Assembly: GCA_013416795.1 (NCBI GenBank) | Contig: RQSC01000808.1 | Coordinates: forward strand, 78,507-97,312 | Source: Prasinococcaceae sp. CCMP 1430 | Lineage: Eukaryota; Prasinodermophyta; Palmophyllophyceae; Prasinococcales; Prasinococcaceae | Direction: 5' to 3' | DNA length: 18,806 nt | Shown: positions 1 through 6,891 of the stretch, piece by piece | Position numbering within the stretch: the first letter of the stretch is position 1 | Layout: each line of letters starts with the position of its first letter | Position numbers and translations under genes: made by a program | The notes under the pieces: generated by a model | The model's input: the letters and a program-made list of their open reading frames with translations, nothing else | Databases searched by the model: none | What the model was told of the DNA's origin: nothing

Positions 1-2784
1 GCCGCGGTGGCCAGGGCGGCCGGGGGCACGCCCAGGCGGGGTAACCGCAAGGCGGGAAAGGCCAAGGATGCGGCGGAGGCGCGCACGGGCGCCGCCCTGC
101 AGGCGGCCGCCGAGGCCGCGGACACCGTCGAGGACGCCGTCGAGGAGACGGTCGAGGACGCGCCCGCGCCCGCGGCCGCCAAGGAGGAGAGCGAGGGCGA
201 GGGCGAGGGCGAGGGCAAGGGCAAGGGCAAGGGCAAGGGCAAGGGCAAGGACGAGGACGAACCAGCGCCCAAGGCAGAGGCCAAGTCCGCGCCCAAGGCG
301 GAGGCCAAGCCGGCGCCCGCGCCCTCCGCCGCCGCCAAGCCCGCGCCTCCGAACGCGGCCGCGATCGCGGCCTCGGAGGCCGAGGAGCGGCTCGCGGAGA
401 AAGTGATGGCCATCGCCGAGGCGAAGCTGGCCGAGGCCGAGAAGGGCATCCAGGCCATCGTGAAGCGGGAGGCCCAGGCGCGCGCCGACGCACAGGCGGC
501 GCGAGAGGCGCTCGGGGCGGAGGCCGCGTCGCGCGAGAAGCTGCTCTCCGAGCTGAAGCAGCGGCTGGCGGCCGCCGAGGAGGAGACCGAGAAGGCCAAG
601 GGCGACGCCGCCAAGGCCAACGACGCCGCCGCGAAGGCCAAGGACGCCGCCGCGAAGGCCAAGGACGACGCCGCGAAGGCCGAAGCCGACGAGGCGCGCA
701 AGGCCGCCGACGCCGAGCTCATCGAGGAACTCGAGAAGCAGCTCGAGGCGGCCACGCGCGTCGCCGAGGACGCGCTCGCCATGAAGACCCTGCTCGAGGC
801 CGCCGAGCGCCGGGCGGACGACGCGGAGGAGCGGGAGGCTGCCGCGGCGAGGTCCGCGATCTCGGCCGCGGAGGCCGCGCAGGACGCGACCGCCGCCGCC
901 GAGGAGCTCACCACGGTGGCGATGGAGATCCAGGAGAGCGCGACGGACGACGAGAGCGCCAAAAAGGCGGCGAAGAAGAAGAAGGACAGCGGGTACACGG
1001 AGGAGCCTTCGGCCCCCTTCGCGTGGGAGGACGGCCAGTGCTACGACGCGCGCATGGGGTTCTGGTCGCAAGCCCTGCTGCGCGTGGACGCGCTCAGCGC
1101 GGCGGGCCTCGTCACGCCCAGCGCGGCGGACGCGCTGCGCCTGCTCGTGTGGCGGCGCAACCGTCGGCTGCGCGAGCTGTACGAGCGCGCCGAGGGCGAG
1201 GCGCCCGGCAACGACGCGCACCTCGCGGGGTTGCTCGCAGAGATGACGAAGCGCGACGGGCGCCCGGGCATGCACGTCGTGCACGTGACCGCGGAGATGG
1301 CGCCCGTCGCGAAGGTGGGCGGCCTCGGGGACGTGGTGCAAGGCCTCGGCCGCTCCCTGCAGAGCCGCGGCAACTGCGTGGAGATCGTGCTGCCCAAGTA
1401 CGACACGCTCGACCACTCGCAGATTGACGGAATGCGGCTGATCGAGGGCCTCGAGCTGAGGGTGCCCTTCGAGAACCACTACGTGCCCGTGCACGTGTGG
1501 ACCGGCAGCGTGCACGGCCTGCCCGTGGTGCTGCTCGACCCCTCGAACGGCATCTTCGCCCGCGGCGGCCCGTACGGCCAGCACGACGACGTGGTGCGGT
1601 TCAGCATCTTCAGCGCGGCGGCGCTCGAGTTCCTCGCGGTGACCGGGCGCAAGCCGGACGTCATCCACATCCACGAGTGGACGGCCGCCGCGGCCGCGCC
1701 GCTCTTCCGCGAGCGCTACGCGCGCTGGGGCAGCCTAGGCTCGGCCGCGCTGGTCTTCACCGCGCACTCGTTCGAGCACCAGGGCAAGGACGGCGCGAAC
1801 TTGCTCACGCGGCTCGGTCTCTCGCAGGAGGCGCTGCACACCCCGGCGCGCATGGCCGACGTGCGCGATCAAGGCGCGATCAACCTCATGAAGGGCGCCG
1901 TCGCCGCGTGCGACGCGATGACCACCGTCAGCCCGACGTACGCGGCCGAGGGGTGCACGAAGGAGTTCGGCTTCGGGCTCGACGAGATCCTCTCCAAGCA
2001 CCGCAACAAGCTCACAGGTGTCCTCAACGGCATCGATTACGCTGCGTGGAACCCGGCCACCGACATGTTCCTGCACACACAATACGCGCGGGCGCAGGAG
2101 GCCGACGGGGACAAGGTGGTCGACGCCTTCGTCGGCAAGGCCGTCAACAAGCGCGCGCTGCAGGAGGAGGTTGGGCTGAATGTCGACCCCCACGTGCCGC
2201 TGGTGGCGTGCGTGGGGCGGCTGGCGGCGCAGAAGGGCGTCAACCTCATTCGCCACGCAGTGTACCGCGCGGCCGAGCAGGGCGCGCAGTTCGTGCTGCT
2301 GGGTCTGCCCGTTGACAACCACATACGAGGCGACTTCGAGAACATCGCGCGGGAGTTCGAGGGTCGCGGCAACGTGGCCATTGTGCTCGCCTACGATGAG
2401 GGCTTCGCGCACCGCGTGTACGCCGGCTCCGACATTCTGGTGATGCCGTCCATGTACGAGCCGTGCGGCCTCGCGCAGATGATCGCCATGCGCTACGGCA
2501 CGGTGCCCGTCGTGCGCAGCACCGGCGGCCTGCGCGACAGCGTGGACGATGTCGACAGCGATGAAGGAGGCAACGGCTTCAGGTTCGATCACGCCAACGA
2601 GGAGGGCCTCAACTACGGGCTCGATCGCGCCATTCAGTACAAGCGTGACAACGCCGACTGGTGGAGGGACACGCTCGTGGACACGTGCATGAGCACGGAC
2701 TGGAGTTGGAACACCTCGGCCGAACACTATGAGGGCGTCTACCAGCGTGGCATGGCCGCGGCGAGCTCGCGCAAGGGCTGGTGA
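1..2784 (+). CDS. SS4: Starch synthase IV-type glycosyltransferase (GT5), 5' partial
   Basis: ADP-glucose:glucan glucosyltransferase of plastid starch synthesis; in plants the SSIV class starts granules. The frame is open at the left edge, and a GTG at 7 is not a credible start, so the N-terminus and any transit peptide lie outside. Counting from base 1: an acidic then lysine/glycine repeat (residues 65-83), a long Ala/Lys/Glu coiled coil (about 124-320), then an SSIV-like helical linker (about 349-414, with LLVWRRNRRLRELYE), then the full GT5/GT1 catalytic region. KVGGLGDVV at residue 438 is the ADP-glucose-binding KxGGL loop and YEPCGLAQM at 819 is the C-terminal active-site motif. The C-terminal KTGGL loop reads STGGL (840). 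No CBM53 domain is seen, which with the coiled coil favours SSIV over SSIII. No intron is needed across 2.8 kb. Class recognised by recalled similarity to plant SSIV, not by a search. Confidence 0.93.
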   Translation, partial: AAVARAAGGTPRRGNRKAGKAKDAAEARTGAALQAAAEAADTVEDAVEETVEDAPAPAAAKEESEGEGEGEGKGKGKGKGKGKDEDEPAPKAEAKSAPKAEAKPAPAPSAAAKPAPPNAAAIAASEAEERLAEKVMAIAEAKLAEAEKGIQAIVKREAQARADAQAAREALGAEAASREKLLSELKQRLAAAEEETEKAKGDAAKANDAAAKAKDAAAKAKDDAAKAEADEARKAADAELIEELEKQLEAATRVAEDALAMKTLLEAAERRADDAEEREAAAARSAISAAEAAQDATAAAEELTTVAMEIQESATDDESAKKAAKKKKDSGYTEEPSAPFAWEDGQCYDARMGFWSQALLRVDALSAAGLVTPSAADALRLLVWRRNRRLRELYERAEGEAPGNDAHLAGLLAEMTKRDGRPGMHVVHVTAEMAPVAKVGGLGDVVQGLGRSLQSRGNCVEIVLPKYDTLDHSQIDGMRLIEGLELRVPFENHYVPVHVWTGSVHGLPVVLLDPSNGIFARGGPYGQHDDVVRFSIFSAAALEFLAVTGRKPDVIHIHEWTAAAAAPLFRERYARWGSLGSAALVFTAHSFEHQGKDGANLLTRLGLSQEALHTPARMADVRDQGAINLMKGAVAACDAMTTVSPTYAAEGCTKEFGFGLDEILSKHRNKLTGVLNGIDYAAWNPATDMFLHTQYARAQEADGDKVVDAFVGKAVNKRALQEEVGLNVDPHVPLVACVGRLAAQKGVNLIRHAVYRAAEQGAQFVLLGLPVDNHIRGDFENIAREFEGRGNVAIVLAYDEGFAHRVYAGSDILVMPSMYEPCGLAQMIAMRYGTVPVVRSTGGLRDSVDDVDSDEGGNGFRFDHANEEGLNYGLDRAIQYKRDNADWWRDTLVDTCMSTDWSWNTSAEHYEGVYQRGMAAASSRKGW
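193..249 (+). repeat. Hexanucleotide coding repeat (GAGGGC)4(AAGGGC)5
   Basis: In frame within the starch synthase N-terminal region. Four GAGGGC units (193-216) encode Glu-Gly pairs and five AAGGGC units (217-246) encode Lys-Gly pairs, so one G-to-A change in the unit switches the charge of the tract from acidic to basic. Confidence 0.95.
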
Positions 2785-2849
2785 GAGCAAGCGCCAACCT
2801 GGCGGGCTTGAGCCAGCGCGAGTGAGCGCGCCGGCGCGAGGACCCGGTA

Positions 2850-2854
2850 TGTAA
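2850..2854 (+). terminator. Poly(A) signal TGTAA of the starch synthase gene
   Basis: TGTAA lies 66 bases after the stop codon in a short AT-rich patch (GTAAATAATTTTTG) inside very GC-rich DNA. TGTAA is the usual polyadenylation signal of green algae. Confidence 0.6.
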
Positions 2855-3137
2855 ATAATTTTTGAGCAGCGACGCAGTGGCGAGCGCTCGGAGGAAAACG
2901 CAAATGCCCGCGCACGAGCGCGTCTCCTCCCCCTCGCGGCCCCACGTCCTGAGCTTGGCGACCGTCCTCTCGGTGCGCGGCGCGGTGCCACGCAGCGAGT
3001 CCTGCCCCCCCCCCCCACGATCGGGTTAGGGTTCACAGCACATATTTTAGGGGTCAAGTCTCGGGATATTACTGTAGATCCACTTGCACGCTGGGTAGGG
3101 TTCGAGCTTCGAGCGGCGTCTCCTCCCTCAGGTGGTG
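2855..3137. other. Intergenic region between starch synthase and phosphate carrier
   Basis: Holds a C11 run (3006-3016), a telo-box-like GGTTAGGGTT (3024-3033) and a second GTAGGGTTC (3095-3103), the former resembling the plant promoter element AACCCTAA on the other strand. It probably carries the carrier promoter. No coding sequence is recognised. Confidence 0.4.
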
Positions 3138-4566
3138 ATGGAGAGGTCAGTTCGCGTTGGCGGCGTCTAGGCGCGAATTCCCCGAGTGCACAACACCGCG
3201 CGCGCTCGCGCGCTCGATCCGCAGGGGTGCTGGGGACGGCGGCCGCGGAGACGGCGGAGGTTCTAGGGGGGGGGGGGGGGGGGGAGCGGCGGCCGCGTCG
3301 CGCTGGCACGCACGCGGCGGCGGCCGCCTTTCCCCCGGAGCTACTGAGCGCGGCGGCGGCCGCGCGGTACTGCGCCGCGGGCGGGGCCTGCTGCTTCCTC
3401 TCGCACTCGGCCGCGGTGCCGGTCGACGTCGTCAAGACGCGCTGCCAGCTCGACCCCGCGCGGTACCCGGCGCCGCTGGCGGCCGCTCAGACCATCGTCG
3501 CAGAGGAGGGCGCGGGCGCGCTGCTCGGCGGGCTGGGTGCGACCGGGCTGGGTTATCTAGTGCAGGGGAGCTTGAAGTACGGCATCTTCGAGAGTCTCAA
3601 GGGCGTAGTGGGCGGCACGCTGGATGCAGCATTCGTTGCCGATCACAGGCTGGTGCGTGCGCGCGAGTGCGGGGATTGGCTAGTGCCACTGAGGCAAGGA
3701 CATGCGCGCACGCGGCTCGTGCCTGCTCGCAACAGCGCTCGCGCATGCGCACGCACGCGAAAGAGCATAAGCTGACGCGCGCAACGCATTCGTTTGCTCG
3801 CTCAGGTGCTGCTGATTGCGTGCGCGTCCACCGCCGAGCTCTTCGGCACCAGCGCCTTGTGCCCCTTCGAGGCCGCACGCATCCGCATGGTGGCCGAGCC
3901 CGACTTCGCTCCCTCGCTGCTAGCGGCGATGCGGAAGCTTGCTGGCGACGGGCTGGGTCCGCTCTATGGAGGGTTGCCGGTGATTCTGCTCAAAATGGTA
4001 CGCAAGCGAGCGCGCGAGCGCATCGACGCGCGAAGGAGCGCAGGGAGAGCGATGCGGAGTGCGTTGGTCACCGCGCGTCGTCACGCGCGCTGACGCCTGC
4101 AGTGCTGCGCCCGATGCTCGTGGCACACGCGCACTCGTCTCGAATGCCTACCCGGAAATGCGCGCAGGTGCCGTACACTGTCACTCAGCTGGTGTCGTAC
4201 GAGTTGGCGACGCGGACTCTGTACGATGCCGCAGATGCTGCCGGCAGCGGCGATATGCTGGCTGCATATGTACCCGCCGCAGCAGCGCTCGCGGCGGCGC
4301 TCGCGGCGACGGTGACCTCGCAGCCTGGCGATGCATTGCTCAGCGAGGTCAATCGAATGAATGCATTAGGCGAGACCGAGGGTGACGGTGGCGGCGAATT
4401 TGTGCCAGAGAGCCTGCCCGCCATCGCGCTGCGATTAGGGCGCTCGGGCGGGCTTGCTACAGGCCTATCATCGCGCCTTGCACAATACTCGCTCATCGTC
4501 GTGACGCAGCTCGTCACCTACGACCTGATCAAAGTCGCCCTCGGCCTTGGCCTTACAGGCAGATAG
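3138..4566 (+). CDS. Mitochondrial phosphate carrier-type protein (SLC25 family), spliced
   Basis: Six-helix inner-membrane carrier expected to import phosphate into mitochondria with protons. Three exons join cleanly: up to 3652, 3806-3997 and 4168-4566, all phase 0 with GT-AG. Repeat 1 has PVDVVKTRCQLDP, repeat 2 PFEAARIRMV and repeat 3 SQPGDALLSEVN. The third lacks the basic residue of Px[DE]xx[KR], as in the phosphate carrier subfamily (family knowledge). Other phosphate carrier-like stretches are EEGAGALLGGLGATGLGY and VPYTVTQLVSYE. From about 3227 the product would be 338 residues, normal for the family. The start is unsettled: the conserved frame has no ATG back to a stop at 2852. ATG at 3138 is the nearest candidate; it needs a small intron plus a one-base change in the G19 run, or other splicing. 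The listed start is therefore tentative; the body of the gene is firm. Confidence 0.85.
3266..3284 (+). repeat. Homopolymer G19
   Basis: Nineteen consecutive G in the N-terminal part of the phosphate carrier gene. Runs of this length are prone to miscounting in assemblies and to real slippage; the frame before and after the run cannot be joined simply. Confidence 0.97.
3653..3805 (+). other. Intron 1 of the phosphate carrier gene
   Basis: GTGCGT donor and CTCAG acceptor, 153 bp. Removing it joins DHRL to VLLIACASTAEL in phase 0, the expected link between carrier repeats 1 and 2. It contains GCTGAC with the A at 3775, 30 bases before the 3' end, a good branch site. Confidence 0.9.
3998..4167 (+). 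other. Intron 2 of the phosphate carrier gene
   Basis: GTACGC donor and GCGCAG acceptor, 170 bp, phase 0. It joins PVILLKM to VPYTVTQLV, matching the conserved phosphate carrier segment. GCTGAC is present with the A at 4093. Confidence 0.9.
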
Positions 4567-4601
4567 CGCCCAAATGAGCGGCGCCAATTGAGTATGACTC
4601 T

Positions 4602-4606
4602 TGTAA
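4602..4606 (+). terminator. Poly(A) signal TGTAA of the phosphate carrier gene
   Basis: TGTAA lies 36 bases after the carrier stop, within TCTTGTAATATC, in the 149-bp gap before the convergent gene that ends at 4716. A reverse-strand TGTAA (4552-4556) overlaps the last carrier codons and could serve the opposite gene. Confidence 0.6.
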
Positions 4607-4715
4607 TATCTTTGGGCATGCCGGGGTGCTCGTCGTACGCACGTTGGTGGTGGAATGCCAAGGCACGCGTGGCAGCAATGCGCCGCGGCGCACACAACGC
4701 GTCGCTGCGACGTCC

Positions 4716-6233
4716 TCAGGGAAGAAGCCGGACTTTCCCCCCGGAATCGCCTCCGTCCTCCCTCCGCAGCTTGTTGGGAAACATGGCAATGAAATCTACC
4801 AACTTCTTCACGCTTCTTGGTTTGCCTCTGATGCTTTGCCCGATGTCCGACAATTCAGCGGCGCCGCCTCGCTCTCTCAGAAATCCGACGACGATGCGCA
4901 GCACCTCGAGGTGCTCTGCGGTCGGACCGACATTCTCGCCAAGCTGGCCCTGCTGGGCAGTCGCCTGGCTTCCTCCTGCGCTGTCCTCGCGCTTCTTGCC
5001 CGTGTAGGAACCCCATGCCTTCGCCTCGGCGTCCGCAGCGCTGCCCTGCCTGCCGACGGGTGGCGCGCCCCAGCCCTGCGGCTGGGCCGCTTGCACGTTT
5101 CCAACGTTTCGCCCCAGGCCCGGTGGTAGAACACTCTGTGTCGGGGCCACCGGCGCGGCACCTGCACTCGCCCGCGCGCCATCAGTGGCTGCACCACCAC
5201 CACTTTGGGCGGCTGCTTGCCGACCATCCTTGCCCTTCTTGCCCTTCTTGCCCGTGTAGGAACCCCATGCCTTCGCCTCGGCGTCCGCAGCGCTGCCCTG
5301 CCTGCCGACGGGTGGCGCGCCCCAGCCCTGCGGCTGGGCCGCTTGCACGTTTCCAACGTTTCGCCCCAGGCCCGGTGGTAGAACACTCTGTGTCGGGGCC
5401 ACCGGCGCGGCACCTCCACCTTCCCCGAGAAGTCCCTCCAGCAGCTGATCAGCGAGGGCGCTTTCGGACTGACCAGCCCCTTGCGAGGGGCCGGGAACGG
5501 GCGGAGCATTGCTGCTCTGCCGCGCGATTCCCAAGGGCTTCGCTCCCCACCCAGTCGCCTCCTGCTGAGGTGCTGCTTGCTCCGCCTTCCTCACATTCGG
5601 CACCATGCCTGGGGGTAGCTTTGACGCTGTTCTCACCGAGGGTACGATACTCGCGGTCGGCTGGTGCCCCTGCTGTTGCGGCTGCCACTGCCGCTGCTCG
5701 ATCTCCTCACGACGTAATTTGTCATCAACTGCCTTCAAGGCGACGTCGACGTCGTCTTGCGCTCCCTCGCGCTTGCGCTTGTCCCTGCGCCCTCGCGCCC
5801 CCTCGCCCTCGCGCCATTCGTCCGATCCCGCGCGCAGCATCTCCGCCGGAACGTCAGCCTCGATCGCGCGGCGCTCCTCTTCATCAAGAGCGCGCTCCAC
5901 AGCGGCGCGGTGGCCAGCCTCGGCCGCGAGTATGGCGAAGTCCGGCTGCTGGCGGCTCTTCGAGAGCTCCAGGGCAAGGGCGTCCCCCGTATCGCTCGCC
6001 AAGAGATTGGCGATGTCTTCTTGCACTTTGATGGCTGCCCTGACGGCCGCCGCCACGTCGTCGTAGTATGCAGCGATCCAATGCGAGCCGCGGTCGTGAT
6101 CCTCTCCGGCGTTGTACTGGTACGCATAGCGAATGCCGCGGGCGCCCTCGAGCATCGAGGCGATCTCGGCGGCGCACGCACGCGTCGGCACGTGCAACAC
6201 GCGCACCCCAGTCACTCGCCCCCCGTCAGACAT
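4716..6233 (-). CDS. Unnamed protein with GW/WG and PPG-hydrophobic repeats and LOTUS-like C-terminus
   Basis: 505 residues, no intron needed. ATG at 6233 is the first ATG of the frame; the only in-frame upstream codon considered (6281) is GTG. Residues about 8-75 (VRVLHVP ... SHWIAAYYDDVAAAVRAA) have the beta-alpha-beta rhythm of a divergent RRM. A charged helical stretch follows (about 100-190), then a Gln/Pro/Gly-rich middle with three copies of a motif of the form LPPG[ML]xxNV ... GWGAxPxG..RQ; two of these copies are identical in DNA. The last 65 residues (HLEVLRIVVGFLRERGG, then SVKKLVDFIAMFPNKLRR) resemble an OST-HTH/LOTUS winged helix. PPG-hydrophobic peptides are known GYF-domain ligands and GW/WG repeats can bind Argonaute, so a role in RNA repression is possible. 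That role is inference; no family match is certain. It is convergent with the phosphate carrier gene and divergent from the TFIIS-N gene. Confidence 0.75.
   Translation of the reverse strand: MSDGGRVTGVRVLHVPTRACAAEIASMLEGARGIRYAYQYNAGEDHDRGSHWIAAYYDDVAAAVRAAIKVQEDIANLLASDTGDALALELSKSRQQPDFAILAAEAGHRAAVERALDEEERRAIEADVPAEMLRAGSDEWREGEGARGRRDKRKREGAQDDVDVALKAVDDKLRREEIEQRQWQPQQQGHQPTASIVPSVRTASKLPPGMVPNVRKAEQAAPQQEATGWGAKPLGIARQSSNAPPVPGPSQGAGQSESALADQLLEGLLGEGGGAAPVAPTQSVLPPGLGRNVGNVQAAQPQGWGAPPVGRQGSAADAEAKAWGSYTGKKGKKGKDGRQAAAQSGGGAATDGARASAGAAPVAPTQSVLPPGLGRNVGNVQAAQPQGWGAPPVGRQGSAADAEAKAWGSYTGKKREDSAGGSQATAQQGQLGENVGPTAEHLEVLRIVVGFLRERGGAAELSDIGQSIRGKPRSVKKLVDFIAMFPNKLRREDGGDSGGKVRLLP
4992..5163 (-). 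repeat. 172-bp perfect direct repeat, copy A
   Basis: Identical base for base to 5244-5415, offset 252 bp (84 codons), so the reading frame is kept. It encodes the segment containing LPPGLGRNV and QGWGAPPVGRQG. Confidence 0.97.
5244..5415 (-). repeat. 172-bp perfect direct repeat, copy B
   Basis: Identical to 4992-5163; an 80-bp spacer separates the two copies. A third, diverged protein-level copy of the motif lies just N-terminal, encoded at about 5500-5620 (LPPGMVPNV ... TGWGAKPLG). Confidence 0.97.
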
Positions 6234-6891
6234 GGCCGACGCCCCTACCACCGACCTCTCCCAGATCCCCGCCCCCTCCACTGCCTTTCTCGCGCCTGCT
6301 CCTCCCTCGCTCGCCGATGCGCCCTCTGGCCGGCCGGCCGGTCCGCCCGCCCGGCGGCGCCGCGCGCGAGAGCTGCGCAGCGCCTACCCCTGGCCGCGCC
6401 CCTCGCCGTGGGCGGCGGCTCGAGGCTCTTGACTCGCACGCACGAGGGCCCCGGCGTGTCCGAGGCCGTCGTCGGCGGCGGCGGCGGCGCGCCGCGTCCG
6501 CCCACTGGCAAGCTGGCCTGCGCAGGCGCTTTCAATCTCGCACAAAAAAAAACGCTCTGAGTTTCGCTCGTATTTCGCCTGCGCTCACTCGCGCGCGCGC
6601 GCACACGTGCATGCGCTCTCATATGCGCATACGGGCAAAAAAATGGGGCCGAACGTGCGAGACAGCGCGCGGTCGCTGCGCGCCACAGCGCGCGCGTGCG
6701 CGTGCGCTTGGGGGAGTAGGGGGTGGCGGGGGGCGACTGTAAGCATCGACGGCGGGCGAGGGGGGGGCACAGGGCGAGGCGGGGCTGAGCTCACGTGAGA
6801 GAACGGCGGGCGCGCGCGCGGGCGCAGGGGAGGTTTGAGGAGGTGGGAGGCGCGGGCGCGCGTGGGGAGGGGCGGCGCCGGCGTCGGTGCG
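6234..6891. promoter_or_regulatory. Divergent promoter region with two G-boxes
   Basis: 658 bp between the start codons of the minus-strand gene and the TFIIS-N gene. It holds CACGTG at 6604-6609 and CTCACGTGAG, a perfect 10-bp palindrome, at 6790-6799 (about 93 bases before ATG 6892). It also has an A10 run near 6542, an A7 run near 6638, and alternating CG/GCAC tracts. CACGTG is the bHLH/bZIP G-box of plants. No coding sequence is recognised. Confidence 0.5.

Noticed and set aside
2785-3137. tRNA B-box-like GGTTCGAGCTT near 3099
   Set aside because: No matching A box or cloverleaf could be drawn around it.
1735-3435. Long minus-strand open frame (566 codons) opposite the starch synthase
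   Set aside because: It is antisense to conserved catalytic sequence; Arg/Ala/Val-rich translation is typical of GC-rich shadow frames.
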